The position numbers and the translations under genes were made by a program. DNA of 38,348 bases from Acidobacteriota bacterium (GTDB lineage: Bacteria; Acidobacteriota; Thermoanaerobaculia; Thermoanaerobaculales; Sulfomarinibacteraceae), in contig WGCW01000145.1 in assembly GCA_015493585.1 (NCBI GenBank), positions 1-38,348 on the forward strand, given 5' to 3'. The notes below the pieces were generated by a model. It searched no databases and was not told the DNA's origin. It saw only the letters and a program-made list of their open reading frames with translations. Shown here piece after piece: positions 9,104 to 18,862 of this stretch; the stretch's first letter is position 1; each line of letters starts with the position of its first letter.

Positions 9104-10072
9104 ATGAGGGTTTTGTCAGGGGTTCAACCGTCAGGAACGCTACATATTGGGAATTACTTCGGCGCAATCAGGCAGTTCATCGAGCTTCAGCATGAGCACG
9201 AGTGTTTCTACTTTCTTGCCGATCTTCATGCGCTGACGACGGTCCATCGTGGAGAGGATCTGACGGGCTTTACACGGGACCTGGCGGCTGGCTTTCTCGC
9301 GCTCGGGCTCGATCCCGAAAAGGCCGTGCTGTACCGCCAGTCAGATATCCCGGAGATCCCCGAGCTGATGTGGATCCTCTCGACGGTGACCTCGATGGGT
9401 CTGCTGCAACGGTGCCACTCGTTCAAGGACAAGGTGGCCCAGGGGATCGTGCCAAATCATGGTCTCTTCGCGTATCCGGTTCTGATGGCGGCCGACATCC
9501 TGATCGTCGACGCCAACCTCGTTCCGGTTGGGAAGGACCAGAAACAACACCTCGAGGTGACGCGGGATATCGTCGCCTCGTTTCATGCGACGTACGGCGC
9601 CGAGGCGTTCACACTTCCCGAGCCGCTCATTCTCGATGACGTCGCCGTCGTTCCCGGTCTCGATGGCCGCAAGATGAGTAAGTCATACGGGAATACGATC
9701 GATCTCTTCGGCCCGGAGAAGGCGGTGCGGAAACGGATCATGTCAATCGTGACCGATTCGACTCCGGTCGAAGCGCCCAAGCCGAAGGAGGGCAGCGCCC
9801 TTTATGAGCTGTTGAAACTCTTCGCGCCGGCCTCGGATCGCGAATGGGTTGAGAAGGCGTTCGATGAAGGCGGCGTCGGGTACGGGGAAATGAAGAAGCG
9901 GCTCTTCGGCTACTTCATCGAGCAATTCGGACCGGCACGAAGCCGTTTCAACGAGCTGAGGGCCGATCGTGGAGAGGTCGAACGGATCCTTTCCGCCGGA
10001 GCGGCCCGCGTGCGTGAGGTCATCGCACCGCTGATGGATCACGTCCGCCGGATCGTCGGGATCACGCACTGA
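9104..10072 (+). CDS. trpS: Tryptophan--tRNA ligase
   Basis: MRVLSGVQPSGTLHIGNYFGAIRQF (HIGH-type), GRKMSKSYGNTIDLF (KMSKS), YPVLMAADILIVDANLVPVGKDQKQHLEVTRDI. Confidence 0.96.
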   Translation: MRVLSGVQPSGTLHIGNYFGAIRQFIELQHEHECFYFLADLHALTTVHRGEDLTGFTRDLAAGFLALGLDPEKAVLYRQSDIPEIPELMWILSTVTSMGLLQRCHSFKDKVAQGIVPNHGLFAYPVLMAADILIVDANLVPVGKDQKQHLEVTRDIVASFHATYGAEAFTLPEPLILDDVAVVPGLDGRKMSKSYGNTIDLFGPEKAVRKRIMSIVTDSTPVEAPKPKEGSALYELLKLFAPASDREWVEKAFDEGGVGYGEMKKRLFGYFIEQFGPARSRFNELRADRGEVERILSAGAARVREVIAPLMDHVRRIVGITH

Positions 10073-11546
10073 GGGAAGCGAGCATCGCCTCTCGCGGGGG
10101 CGTGTGAGAGGTCATCGCTGCAAACTGAGAGATCCCTTGGTAGAAAAGAACGGTTCGGCCGCCGATATACGTCACCCCCGCCCTGGTGGCGAGTGATTCA
10201 AGGTGTGTCTGGGCCGCCGCATAGACCATGTCAACGACGGCCCGCCGGCCGGCGATCTCGTGCCCGGTGAAGGGTGATGGATCCTCGTGCCGGGAGCCGA
10301 GCGGCGTGGCGTTGACCAGGATCGTGACGCCGTTAGGCAGGTCATCCGGGCCACACGAGTGGACCTGGATCTCCCGCGCAACCTGTGCAGTACGTGTGGC
10401 ATCCCGGCCCCGAAGGAAGACGTGGGCGCCGGCGAGATCCAGGCCGATGGCGGCGCCGCGAGCTGCCCCTCCAGTCCCCTGAATCAACGCGGTCTGTCCC
10501 TGCGGATTGAGGCCGGCGGCGATGAGGGCACCGGCGATGCCATCCGCGTCGGTTGTGTCTGCGAGGATCTGGTTTTCCTTGAGGATCAGGGTGTTCGCCG
10601 CCCGTGCCCGCCACGCCCGAGGTGCGGCGATCGTCGCCTGCTCGAGCGCCAATCCCTTGTAGGGCCTCGTAACTGCGAGCGCCTGAAGCGTCAAACCGCT
10701 CTCATCGAAGAGCTCCGCACCCCCCGTGCCGAGCAGGACTCGGGCCTCGGCAGGATCCGGCACCGAGAATGGGAGCATCGCGTACGGAAGCTGCGCTGCC
10801 CGGTATCCGGCGCCGTGGAGCTGGGGGCTCAAGCTCCCCGTGACGTTCGCCCCAACGACGCCGAAGAGCCGTCGTGGAGGTCCGGAAAGATGGCCAATCG
10901 CTCCGTCGAGCTGCTCAAACGTTAACTGACCGGGGGCCGCGGCGGCATGCCGGCTCCATGCGACGTAGGTCAAGGGAGCGTTGAGCAGCGGCGACAGGTA
11001 CCGGCTCGGGACCCCGGATGGTCCCATGGCAAAGGCGATGAGCCGGGCCTCCCGGCGTGAGCGGGACCGGAAGCGTGTGTGAACCGAGAGAATGCGTGCG
11101 AGGTCAGCCAGCGACTGAGCGGTTGGAACGATCTTGACCCAGCGCGCCCGGCTTTCGAGCGCCCGCCGGACGACTGAGAAGATGTCTTCCGGAGTTTGTT
11201 GAGGATCGTGCCAGGAGAGGATGATCCGCTCCGGATCGATGCCAAGCTCGTCGATCAGGGCGAGGTCACGGTCAAGCTCGAGATCGATCAGGTGCGCACC
11301 GCTCTCCCACGCCCGCCTCAGGACGTGCCTCCGTGTTTCCGGGTCGCTGCTCCCCCGGCCACCCTCACGTTGCGATCGATAGGTCACGAGCACCGGGAGT
11401 GGGCAGAGGCTGATCGCGCGTGCGAGATCGAGATCCGGTACGAGATCTGCACGAATTTCGACGAGCGAAGGGCCAGAAGGTGGACGTTCGAGGGCGCGGA
11501 GCGGGTCGTCCGGGACGAGATCGGTGAGCGTCACGATGGCATCCAT
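10062..11546 (-). CDS. aroDE: Bifunctional 3-dehydroquinate dehydratase (type I) / shikimate dehydrogenase
   Basis: N-terminal type I DHQase: LVEIRADLVPD, ILSWHD, WVKIVPTA. C-terminal AroE: VVGANVTGSLSPQLHGAGYRA, LAVTRPYKG, DTTDADGIAGAL, IQGTGGAARGAA. Confidence 0.9.
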   Translation of the reverse strand: MDAIVTLTDLVPDDPLRALERPPSGPSLVEIRADLVPDLDLARAISLCPLPVLVTYRSQREGGRGSSDPETRRHVLRRAWESGAHLIDLELDRDLALIDELGIDPERIILSWHDPQQTPEDIFSVVRRALESRARWVKIVPTAQSLADLARILSVHTRFRSRSRREARLIAFAMGPSGVPSRYLSPLLNAPLTYVAWSRHAAAAPGQLTFEQLDGAIGHLSGPPRRLFGVVGANVTGSLSPQLHGAGYRAAQLPYAMLPFSVPDPAEARVLLGTGGAELFDESGLTLQALAVTRPYKGLALEQATIAAPRAWRARAANTLILKENQILADTTDADGIAGALIAAGLNPQGQTALIQGTGGAARGAAIGLDLAGAHVFLRGRDATRTAQVAREIQVHSCGPDDLPNGVTILVNATPLGSRHEDPSPFTGHEIAGRRAVVDMVYAAAQTHLESLATRAGVTYIGGRTVLFYQGISQFAAMTSHTPPREAMLASLSA

Positions 11547-11588
11547 TCCCGAAGGGTACCACGGGCTTGGAGGGGCTTTCGACTGGCC

Positions 11589-11612
11589 AAAAAAGTGGCC
11601 CCCGAGGGGGCC
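11589..11612 (-). terminator. Rho-independent terminator (minus strand) downstream of the glycosyltransferase gene
   Basis: Minus strand reads GGCCCCC-TC-GGGGGCC-AC-TTTTTT. Confidence 0.75.
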
Positions 11613-11716
11613 TGAGGAAGGAGGAGGTTGTCGGAAAATGCGGGCTTCTTCTGTCCCGCTCACTTCTATTACGGATCTCAATCTTCATCTGTTGATACGC
11701 CCGGGAGCCGGAAAGG

Positions 11717-13294
11717 TTACATCTGACGCCGGATGATCAGGATCTTTGTGTGACGGTAGGGGACGGCCGCAGCCACATTCCAATTCAGGTGCGTCTTCCT
11801 CCGGATTTGTCCGGCCGTCCTGATGTTGATCGCCACCGCCCGTCCGGATGCGAGGGCCTGGGAAAGTTGGGGCACCGACGTGAGGACCTTGAACGGCCGT
11901 TTCGTGTACAGCACGAAGCCCGGCTCGAACCGGCCGTAGGCCAGCCCGGGCAATGCGGGCGATCTGTCCACCTTGGCGTACGCCGCCGCAACGGGGCGGG
12001 TTGAGAGGAGGCGGTCAAACGGCGGAACGATCTGCGGGAGCCCGGCCGCGGCGAAGAGCGGAATACTCAGGGCCAAAAGCGCAGTTGCCGCCTTCATCCT
12101 GATGAGCAGCACGGCCATGATTGAGACGAGAACCGGGAGGATGAGAGCGCCCCCGGCCACCATCCGTTGCCACGGTGCCAGCGCCATGTCCGGCCTCGGC
12201 CCAACGATGAAGATGATTCCAAGACCGAGGAGGGCTGGGAGAAGCCCGGAGAGCCCGAGGACGATGCGCTGAGCGGTGTGCTCCGGACTTCCGTCAAGCC
12301 ACCACGCGGCGGCAAGACAGGCCGCCGGGAAGAGCGGGAGGGGGTAGAGGAATGTTTTTCCCGACAGGAGGGAAAGGAAGATCAGACCGGCCAGCGGATA
12401 CGCGGCGATTAATCTGAGTCCGGCATCGAGTGTTTGGTACCTGGAAAACGCGGCGATCAATCCGGCGAGCGCGAGGAGTGACCATGGCATCAGCGTCAAT
12501 GGGATCGTGGCGAGGTGGTACCACCACGGCGCTTGGTGCGCGAACGAGGACGTGATCCTCCCGGCGCTCTGATGGATGACGATCGTATTCAGCCACGTCA
12601 TCCCACCGGTCAGCGCTGCAGGAAACAGCCACGCGCACACGATGGCGACGGCCAGGAGTGGGCCCCACCCGCGAAAGATGCGCTTGAATGTGAACCATCC
12701 GTTCCTGCCGGTGAAGAGGAGCGCAATCAGGGGGAAGACCAGCGCCAGTGGGCCTTTGGTCAGAATGCCCAGAGCGATCCAGAGCCAGAAGAAGAGGTGA
12801 TGCCTCCGTTGTGGTTCGCTGGGATCGGCCAGGCGGATGAGGCGCTCGAGCGCAAGCGCGCACCAGACGGCGAAGAGCATGTCCATGCGGCAGCCGCCGG
12901 AAAGGAGCGCCGGCAGGAGCGAGGACATCAGCATGACCGGGCCCCAGCGGATGACACCGATCGAGCATCGGGCCGCCTGCGCGATTCTTCGTGTCGCCAG
13001 GCCGAGCACCAGCCACGCCAGCAGCGATGGGAGCGCGCCGGCGAGCGCCGAATCCACGCCGAAGATCATGACGAACGGAGCCAGCATCCAGAAGAAGAGA
13101 GGCGGCTTGTCCGTGTAGGGCTCGGCGTCGAATGTGAGGAAGAAAGGATTCCCGGAGTGAATCATTTCCCGGGTCACTTCGAGATAGCGGGTTTCGTCGG
13201 GATCCCAGGGGTCCCTCGACAACGATGCCCACAACGTTCCGGCGATCACCAGACAGATCAACACGAAGGTCAAACCACGAGGCGTGGACATCAT
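11717..13294 (-). CDS. ArnT/PMT-like (GT39/GT83-type) membrane glycosyltransferase
   Basis: SRDPWDPDETRYLEVTREMIHSGNPFFLTFDAEPYTDKPPLFFWMLAPF plus many TM segments. The upstream ORF extension overlaps the divergent gene and is probably not translated. Confidence 0.88.
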   Translation of the reverse strand: MMSTPRGLTFVLICLVIAGTLWASLSRDPWDPDETRYLEVTREMIHSGNPFFLTFDAEPYTDKPPLFFWMLAPFVMIFGVDSALAGALPSLLAWLVLGLATRRIAQAARCSIGVIRWGPVMLMSSLLPALLSGGCRMDMLFAVWCALALERLIRLADPSEPQRRHHLFFWLWIALGILTKGPLALVFPLIALLFTGRNGWFTFKRIFRGWGPLLAVAIVCAWLFPAALTGGMTWLNTIVIHQSAGRITSSFAHQAPWWYHLATIPLTLMPWSLLALAGLIAAFSRYQTLDAGLRLIAAYPLAGLIFLSLLSGKTFLYPLPLFPAACLAAAWWLDGSPEHTAQRIVLGLSGLLPALLGLGIIFIVGPRPDMALAPWQRMVAGGALILPVLVSIMAVLLIRMKAATALLALSIPLFAAAGLPQIVPPFDRLLSTRPVAAAYAKVDRSPALPGLAYGRFEPGFVLYTKRPFKVLTSVPQLSQALASGRAVAINIRTAGQIRRKTHLNWNVAAAVPYRHTKILIIRRQM

Positions 13295-13395
13295 GAGGAT
13301 TGTACCGCGGCCCGGCCATCGGGTATTGGCGGAAGAGTGAGGGGTTGTCCGCCCGTTCGTCATCCGGTTGCAGTACCATGCGCGCGGAGGTTGCG

Positions 13396-14634
13396 ATGGG
13401 GGATACATGGGATCTCGCGGTGATCGGCGGGGGGATCGTCGGGCTTGCGGTCGCACGTGCCTTGCTCGACGCGTTCGGCCTTCGCGTCGTGGTGCTTGAG
13501 GCCGAAGAGAAGCTCGCGGCGCATCAAACCGGCAACAACAGCGGCGTTGTGCATTCCGGCCTCTACTACCGGCCGGGATCGTTGAAGGCACGCAACTGCG
13601 TCGAGGGCCGGCTCGCGTTGGAAGCGTACTGCCAGGAACGTGGCATCGCCTGGGAACGCTGCGGGAAGGTCGTTGTGGCCACGCGTGAGGATCAGCTCGA
13701 AGAGCTCGAGAAGCTCGAGCGGCGTTCCGGAGAGAATGGGTTGGAAGGCGTCCGGAGGATCGGCCCGGCTGAGATCCACGAGCTCGAACCGCATGCGGCC
13801 GGGATCGCTGGCCTTTATGTCCCCGAGACCGGCATCGTCGATTACGTCGAGGTTGCAACGTCGTTTGCACACGATATCGAGGAAGGTGGCGGCACGATCC
13901 GGACCGGCTCCCGGGTGCTCAAGATCATCCAGAAGACGGATCACCTTGAGATCGAGACCGCCAGCGGGGCCGTCCATGCGGAATATCTCGTGGCGTGCGC
14001 CGGGCTCCAGGCCGACCGTGTCGCCCGTATGGCTGGGCTCAAGCCCGAGATCAAAATCGTGCCGTTTAGGGGGGAGTACTACACACTGGCGCCTGAAGCC
14101 CGGCACCTGGTCCGCAACCTGATCTATCCCGTACCGGATTCCAGGTTCCCATTCCTCGGGGTGCATTTCACCCGGCGGGTCAACGGAACGGTCGAGGCCG
14201 GTCCCAACGCTGTGCTGGCCTTCAAGCGGGAGGGGTACACACGGACGTCTTTCTCGCTTGGCGACACGTTCGACACGATGACCTATCCCGGCTTCTGGAA
14301 GCTTGCTCTGACGTACTGGAAGACCGGGATCAAGGAACAGTTTCGTTCGCTCAGTAAGGCGGCGTTCGTGCGCTCGCTCAAGGAGCTGGTCCCCGAGATT
14401 ACCTCGAACGACGTGACTGCGGGGGGTGCCGGCGTCCGCGCCCAGGCGATGGCGCCGGACGGAACGTTACTCGATGACTTTGCCATCCTCAGCGCGGAGA
14501 GGATGATCCACGTCCTCAACGCACCCTCGCCGGCGGCGACGGCATCGTTGGCGATCGGCAAGACGATCGCCGGGCGGGCTGGCCGTGACTTCGGCTGGCT
14601 CGATGAGACCGCCGTCGTGCAGAGCAGCCGCTGA
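13396..14634 (+). CDS. lhgO: L-2-hydroxyglutarate oxidase (FAD-dependent, LhgO family)
   Basis: DLAVIGGGIVGLAVARALL, HQTGNNSGVVHSGLYYRPGSLKARNCVEGRLALEAYC, KIVPFRGEYYTLAPE, LGVHFTRRVNGTVEAGPNAVLAFKREGY. Confidence 0.92.
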   Translation: MGDTWDLAVIGGGIVGLAVARALLDAFGLRVVVLEAEEKLAAHQTGNNSGVVHSGLYYRPGSLKARNCVEGRLALEAYCQERGIAWERCGKVVVATREDQLEELEKLERRSGENGLEGVRRIGPAEIHELEPHAAGIAGLYVPETGIVDYVEVATSFAHDIEEGGGTIRTGSRVLKIIQKTDHLEIETASGAVHAEYLVACAGLQADRVARMAGLKPEIKIVPFRGEYYTLAPEARHLVRNLIYPVPDSRFPFLGVHFTRRVNGTVEAGPNAVLAFKREGYTRTSFSLGDTFDTMTYPGFWKLALTYWKTGIKEQFRSLSKAAFVRSLKELVPEITSNDVTAGGAGVRAQAMAPDGTLLDDFAILSAERMIHVLNAPSPAATASLAIGKTIAGRAGRDFGWLDETAVVQSSR

Positions 14635-14716
14635 CTGGCATGACGAATCAGGGACGAGCTGGTATCCTCTGCGCGTTCCGGCCACCCAGTGGCCACAACA
14701 CCGGGGAGGAAATACC

Positions 14717-16447
14717 GTGCCAAATCATCTCAACCCGCCGCACGGCGGCGTTCTTGTCGATCTGATGGCCGATCCGCAGCGACAGATCGAACTGAAAACA
14801 GCATCGAGAGACTGGCCCTCGTTGGACCTCAACGAGCGCCAGCTCTGCGATCTCGAACTGCTGCTCAACGGTGCGTTCTCGCCGTTGACTGGCTTCCTGA
14901 CGAGGCGGGATTACGAACCTGTTGTCAAGAACATGCGGCTGGCTGACGGGACGCTCTGGCCGATTCCCATCATGCTCGATGCCGGACAAGAGCTGGCTCA
15001 GACCCTGTCGCCCGGAGATCACCTTGCCCTCCGTGATCCTGAAGGCGTCATGTTGGCCGTTCTCCATGTCGAGGACGTCTGGAAGCCGGACAAGCGGGCC
15101 GAGGCTACCGGTGTTTTTGGAACGGACAACCCCGAGCATCCGGGCGTGGCCTACCTGATGCAGCGCACCGGCGACTGGTACATCGGGGGGCGTTTGGAAG
15201 GGTTGACGCTGCCGGCGCACTACGACTTCAAGCCGCTGCGGTTGACACCGGCCGAGCTCCGTGCCGACCTGGCCGAGCTTGGCTGGCGCCGGGTCGTGGC
15301 GTTTCAAACGAGGAACCCAATGCACCGGGCCCATCAGGAGCTGACGCTGCGTGCCGCGCGGGAGGTCGAGGCAAACCTGCTCATCCATCCGGTCGTTGGG
15401 ATGACCAAGCCCGGCGATATTGATCACTTCACACGTGTCCGGTGCTACCAGGCGCTCCTGCCCCGCTATCCGCACAATACCGTCAAGCTCTCGCTCCTGC
15501 CACTTGCGATGCGGATGGCGGGACCGCGCGAGGCGGTCTGGCACGCGATCATCCGGAAGAACTACGGCTGTACGCATTTCATCGTGGGACGTGATCATGC
15601 GGGGCCCGGGTCCGACTCCTCTGGAAAACCGTTCTACGGCCCGTACGAAGCCCAGGAGCTCGTTCGTCAGGTTGAGAAGGAGATCGGGGTCGAGATGGTC
15701 CCGTTCAAGATGATGGTGTACGTCGAGGACAAGGACGCCTACATGCCGGTCGACGAGGTCCCGGAGGGCAGCCGTAGCTTGAGCATCTCCGGAACCGAGT
15801 TGCGCCAGCGGCTCGCAGAGGGGCGTGACATCCCCTCCTGGTTCACCTACCCCGAGGTTGCCAAAGAGCTCCGGCGGAGCCATCCTCCGCGCAACAAACA
15901 GGGTTTCACCGTGTTCTTCACGGGGCTTTCCGGCGCCGGGAAATCGACGGTTGCACGTGTGTTGATGATCCATTTTCTCGAGATGGGTGGACGTCCGGTC
16001 ACGTTGCTGGACGGCGACATCGTGCGGAAGAACCTGTCGTCGGAGCTCGGTTTCTCAAAGGAGCATCGCGACCTCAACATCCGGCGGATCGGCTTCGTCG
16101 CCTCGGAGATCACAAAGAACGGGGGTATCGCGATCTGTGCGCCAATCGCACCGTACGACGCCGTCCGGAAGGAAGTTCGTGCCATGATCGAGCCGCTCGG
16201 GGGCTTTACGCTCGTTCATGTTGCAACGCCGCTTGAGGTGTGCGAGCAACGGGACCGGAAGGGGCTTTACGCAAAGGCGCGCGCCGGCATCATCAAGGAG
16301 TTTACCGGGATTTCGGATCCGTACGAGGCTCCGGACGATGCCGAAGTCGTCCTCGATACCACAGATATGACGCCTGAGGAGGCCGCTCAGGCGGTGATCC
16401 TGCATCTTGAACGGCTCGGCTATGTTGGCTCCCGCTCGGCGGAGTAG
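14717..16447 (+). CDS. sat-cysC: Bifunctional sulfate adenylyltransferase / adenylylsulfate kinase
   Basis: ATP sulfurylase motifs VVAFQTRNPMHRAHQELTLRAA and FIVGRDHAGPGSDSSGKPFYGPYEAQEL; APS kinase FTVFFTGLSGAGKSTVARVL. GTG start with GGAGGAAA RBS. Confidence 0.94.
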   Translation: MPNHLNPPHGGVLVDLMADPQRQIELKTASRDWPSLDLNERQLCDLELLLNGAFSPLTGFLTRRDYEPVVKNMRLADGTLWPIPIMLDAGQELAQTLSPGDHLALRDPEGVMLAVLHVEDVWKPDKRAEATGVFGTDNPEHPGVAYLMQRTGDWYIGGRLEGLTLPAHYDFKPLRLTPAELRADLAELGWRRVVAFQTRNPMHRAHQELTLRAAREVEANLLIHPVVGMTKPGDIDHFTRVRCYQALLPRYPHNTVKLSLLPLAMRMAGPREAVWHAIIRKNYGCTHFIVGRDHAGPGSDSSGKPFYGPYEAQELVRQVEKEIGVEMVPFKMMVYVEDKDAYMPVDEVPEGSRSLSISGTELRQRLAEGRDIPSWFTYPEVAKELRRSHPPRNKQGFTVFFTGLSGAGKSTVARVLMIHFLEMGGRPVTLLDGDIVRKNLSSELGFSKEHRDLNIRRIGFVASEITKNGGIAICAPIAPYDAVRKEVRAMIEPLGGFTLVHVATPLEVCEQRDRKGLYAKARAGIIKEFTGISDPYEAPDDAEVVLDTTDMTPEEAAQAVILHLERLGYVGSRSAE

Positions 16448-16480
16448 GTTGCCGCTGGCCCCAGGAGGACGAGCGCAGTC

Positions 16481-18208
16481 ATGACGGTTGCGGGATGGGT
16501 GACGCTGGCCGTCTTTACGGTCATCGTGGGCCTCTCGATCTCTGACCGGGCCGATCCCGCATTTCTGCTCTCGGGTGGCGTGGGGGTTCTGTTGCTCACC
16601 GGCATTCTGACGCCGGCAAGAGCGCTCGATGGGTTCGCCAACCCCGCCGTCGTCGCCATTGGGTGCCTCTTCGTTCTCGTCCGGGCTGTGGAGCGCTCGA
16701 CGTTCCTGGAACATCTGGCACACCACCTCTACGGGGGGTGCCCGGGGGGCGTAAGGCCGTTGGGGATCATCGCCTCGATCTCGGCGTTCATCCCGAATGC
16801 GACGGTCGTCGCAGTCGTGTTACCGGCCGTCCGGCAGTGGGCACGAAAGCTGAAGCTCACACCATCCCGCCTGCTGATGCCCGCCGGTTTTGCGGCGACG
16901 CTTGGGGGGGTGCTGACACTGATCGGGACATCATCGAACCTGGTCGTCAATGGCATGCTCCAGAGCCGGGGCGATCCGGGGTTCGGGTTCTTCGAGTTGG
17001 CACGGGTGGGCCTGCCCGTCGCCATCGCCGGGATCCTCTACCTCGCCGCCGCAGGCCCCAAGCTGCTCCCGGACCGTCCTGGCCCGATTGAAGATCTGAG
17101 CCAGAACCCGCGGGAGTACGTTGGCTGGTTGCGGGTCGTGCCTGGCGGACGGTTCGATGGGGAGCGCGTCAGTGTGTTGAGGAGCCTTGAAGATCTCTTC
17201 GTTGCGGGGATCGAGCGCAATGGCCGGAGCGTGACTCCGGTCGATCCGTCGGAACGGATCCACGGGGGCGACATCTTGATGCTCGTGGGCCGCATCGGCG
17301 GGATCGCAAAACTCGCCTCGAGCGAGGGGCTCGCTCCGGTGGATGGGGAGGAGCCCGGGCTTGATCTCGTTGAAGCCGTCGTCTCGCCGTCATCCCCGAT
17401 TGTGGGCCGCAACATCCGGGAGGCCGGTTTCCGGGGGCGTTATGACGCCGTCGTCCTCGCGGTTCACCGGCACGGTGAGCATCTTCGTGAGAAGATCGGG
17501 GACATCGTGGCCCAACCCGGCGACATGGTCCTCGTCGCCGCCGGCCCCGATTTTCTCAACCGCTGGCGGTACGCACGCGATTTCTACATTGTCTCGCCGA
17601 CCGGTCAGATGCCCGCCGCTGCCGGGCGCGGTGGATGGCTGGCTCCTCTCGTGTTGACCGCAGTCGCCGTGTCGGTTGCAGCCGGCGCACTGAGCCTGCT
17701 TCAAGCAGCCGTCGCCGGCGTCCTCGTGGTCGTTCTCAGCGGACAGCTCCGGCCTTCGGAGGTCTGGGCGGCGCTTCCACTGCCAACTCTGGTGATGATC
17801 GCGGCGTCGATCTCGTTGAGCCACGCCATGGTCGACAGCGGGTGCGCACGCACGCTCTCCGGCCTGATGCTTGGCTGGATCCACCAGGCTGCCCCGGCGC
17901 TCGTCATCGCGATCATTCTGGTCGCTGCGGCTCTCGTGACCGAGATCATGGACAACCCGGCGGCTGCGGCGATCATTTTTCCGCTTGCGGCCGCAGCAGC
18001 GGCCGGCGGCCATGTACCGCTCCACGCGGCGGCGGCTGCCGTGGCCGTTGGCGTGTCGACCTCGTTTCTGACTCCGTTCGGGTACCACGCAAACCTGATC
18101 ATCGCCGGTTCCGGCGGCTACCGGTTCCGGGATTTCGTGCGTTTTGGCTTGCCGTTGAAGCTTCTCTGCCTCGGGATCGCCTCGGCGGTCATCCCGTTCG
18201 TCTGGTAG
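16481..18208 (+). CDS. SLC13 family permease with TrkA-C (RCK_C) domains; possible sulfate transporter
   Basis: Multiple TM segments; FIPNATVVAVVLPAVRQWARK; GGVLTLIGTSSNLVVNGML; two RCK_C-like blocks; EIMDNPAAAAIIFPLA. Directly downstream of sat-cysC. Confidence 0.88.
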   Translation: MTVAGWVTLAVFTVIVGLSISDRADPAFLLSGGVGVLLLTGILTPARALDGFANPAVVAIGCLFVLVRAVERSTFLEHLAHHLYGGCPGGVRPLGIIASISAFIPNATVVAVVLPAVRQWARKLKLTPSRLLMPAGFAATLGGVLTLIGTSSNLVVNGMLQSRGDPGFGFFELARVGLPVAIAGILYLAAAGPKLLPDRPGPIEDLSQNPREYVGWLRVVPGGRFDGERVSVLRSLEDLFVAGIERNGRSVTPVDPSERIHGGDILMLVGRIGGIAKLASSEGLAPVDGEEPGLDLVEAVVSPSSPIVGRNIREAGFRGRYDAVVLAVHRHGEHLREKIGDIVAQPGDMVLVAAGPDFLNRWRYARDFYIVSPTGQMPAAAGRGGWLAPLVLTAVAVSVAAGALSLLQAAVAGVLVVVLSGQLRPSEVWAALPLPTLVMIAASISLSHAMVDSGCARTLSGLMLGWIHQAAPALVIAIILVAAALVTEIMDNPAAAAIIFPLAAAAAAGGHVPLHAAAAAVAVGVSTSFLTPFGYHANLIIAGSGGYRFRDFVRFGLPLKLLCLGIASAVIPFVW

Positions 18209-18374
18209 TGTCCCGGTTCGAGGCCGGTTCCGTGAAGAAGGTTCGTGTATACTCCGCCCTTCAAGCGAGGATCGTTGATGGCCGGCGGCGCGCCGTGCCG
18301 GCGTCCAAGCAGAGATGCTTCATCATGCCGTTCCCCGAAAGAAGGACTCAGGCGCGTCAATCAAGGAGAAGACA

Positions 18375-18833
18375 ATGAGCGAAGGACAGAAGGTCGCCGA
18401 GGACATGGTGGTTTCCATTGCCTACACACTGACGGATGATGAAGGTGCCGTGATTGACAGCAGCGAGGGCGCGGATCCGTTGTCATACGTGCATGGGCAC
18501 GGTCAGCTCATCCCTGGGCTGGAGAAGGCCCTTGAAGGACACGTCGCTGGCGATTCGGCCAAGATCGACATCCCCGCGAGCGAAGGATACGGCGAGCACG
18601 ATCCGCAACGGGTCCTGACGGTTTCCCGGGAGATGTTCGGTTTTGATGTCACCGAGGGTGATTACGTGCAAGCCGAGCAGCAGGATGGAACAAAGATTCC
18701 CTTTCAGGTCGTTGGCTTAACCGACACCGAGGTCACGCTCGACGGCAATCATCCGCTGGCCGGTAAGAACCTGCACTTTGCGGTCACAGTCGTCGACGTG
18801 CGAAACGCCACCGAGGAGGAGCTCGCCGGCTGA
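18375..18833 (+). CDS. FKBP-type peptidyl-prolyl cis-trans isomerase, SlyD-like
   Basis: VSIAYTLTDDEGAVIDSSEGADPLSYVHGHGQLIPGLEKALEGHVAGDSAKIDIPASEGYGEHDP; no His-rich tail. Confidence 0.93.
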   Translation: MSEGQKVAEDMVVSIAYTLTDDEGAVIDSSEGADPLSYVHGHGQLIPGLEKALEGHVAGDSAKIDIPASEGYGEHDPQRVLTVSREMFGFDVTEGDYVQAEQQDGTKIPFQVVGLTDTEVTLDGNHPLAGKNLHFAVTVVDVRNATEEELAG

Positions 18834-18862
18834 GCGCTGCGGGTTGCCGGTTGAAGCCGGGG

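Noticed and set aside
12515-13423. 302-aa plus-strand ORF antisense to the glycosyltransferase, and similar long shadows at 6281-7057, 28448-29254 and 34043-34780
   Set aside because: Composition-driven antisense ORFs with charged low-complexity translations and no motifs.
11717-13870. Full 717-aa reading of the glycosyltransferase ORF
   Set aside because: The N-terminal ~190 residues are Arg/Ser/Pro-rich, overlap lhgO on the other strand, and precede a natural MMSTPRG start followed by TM1.
14648-15973. 441-aa minus-strand ORF antisense to sat-cysC
   Set aside because: No recognisable domain; opposite strand encodes full ATP sulfurylase motifs.
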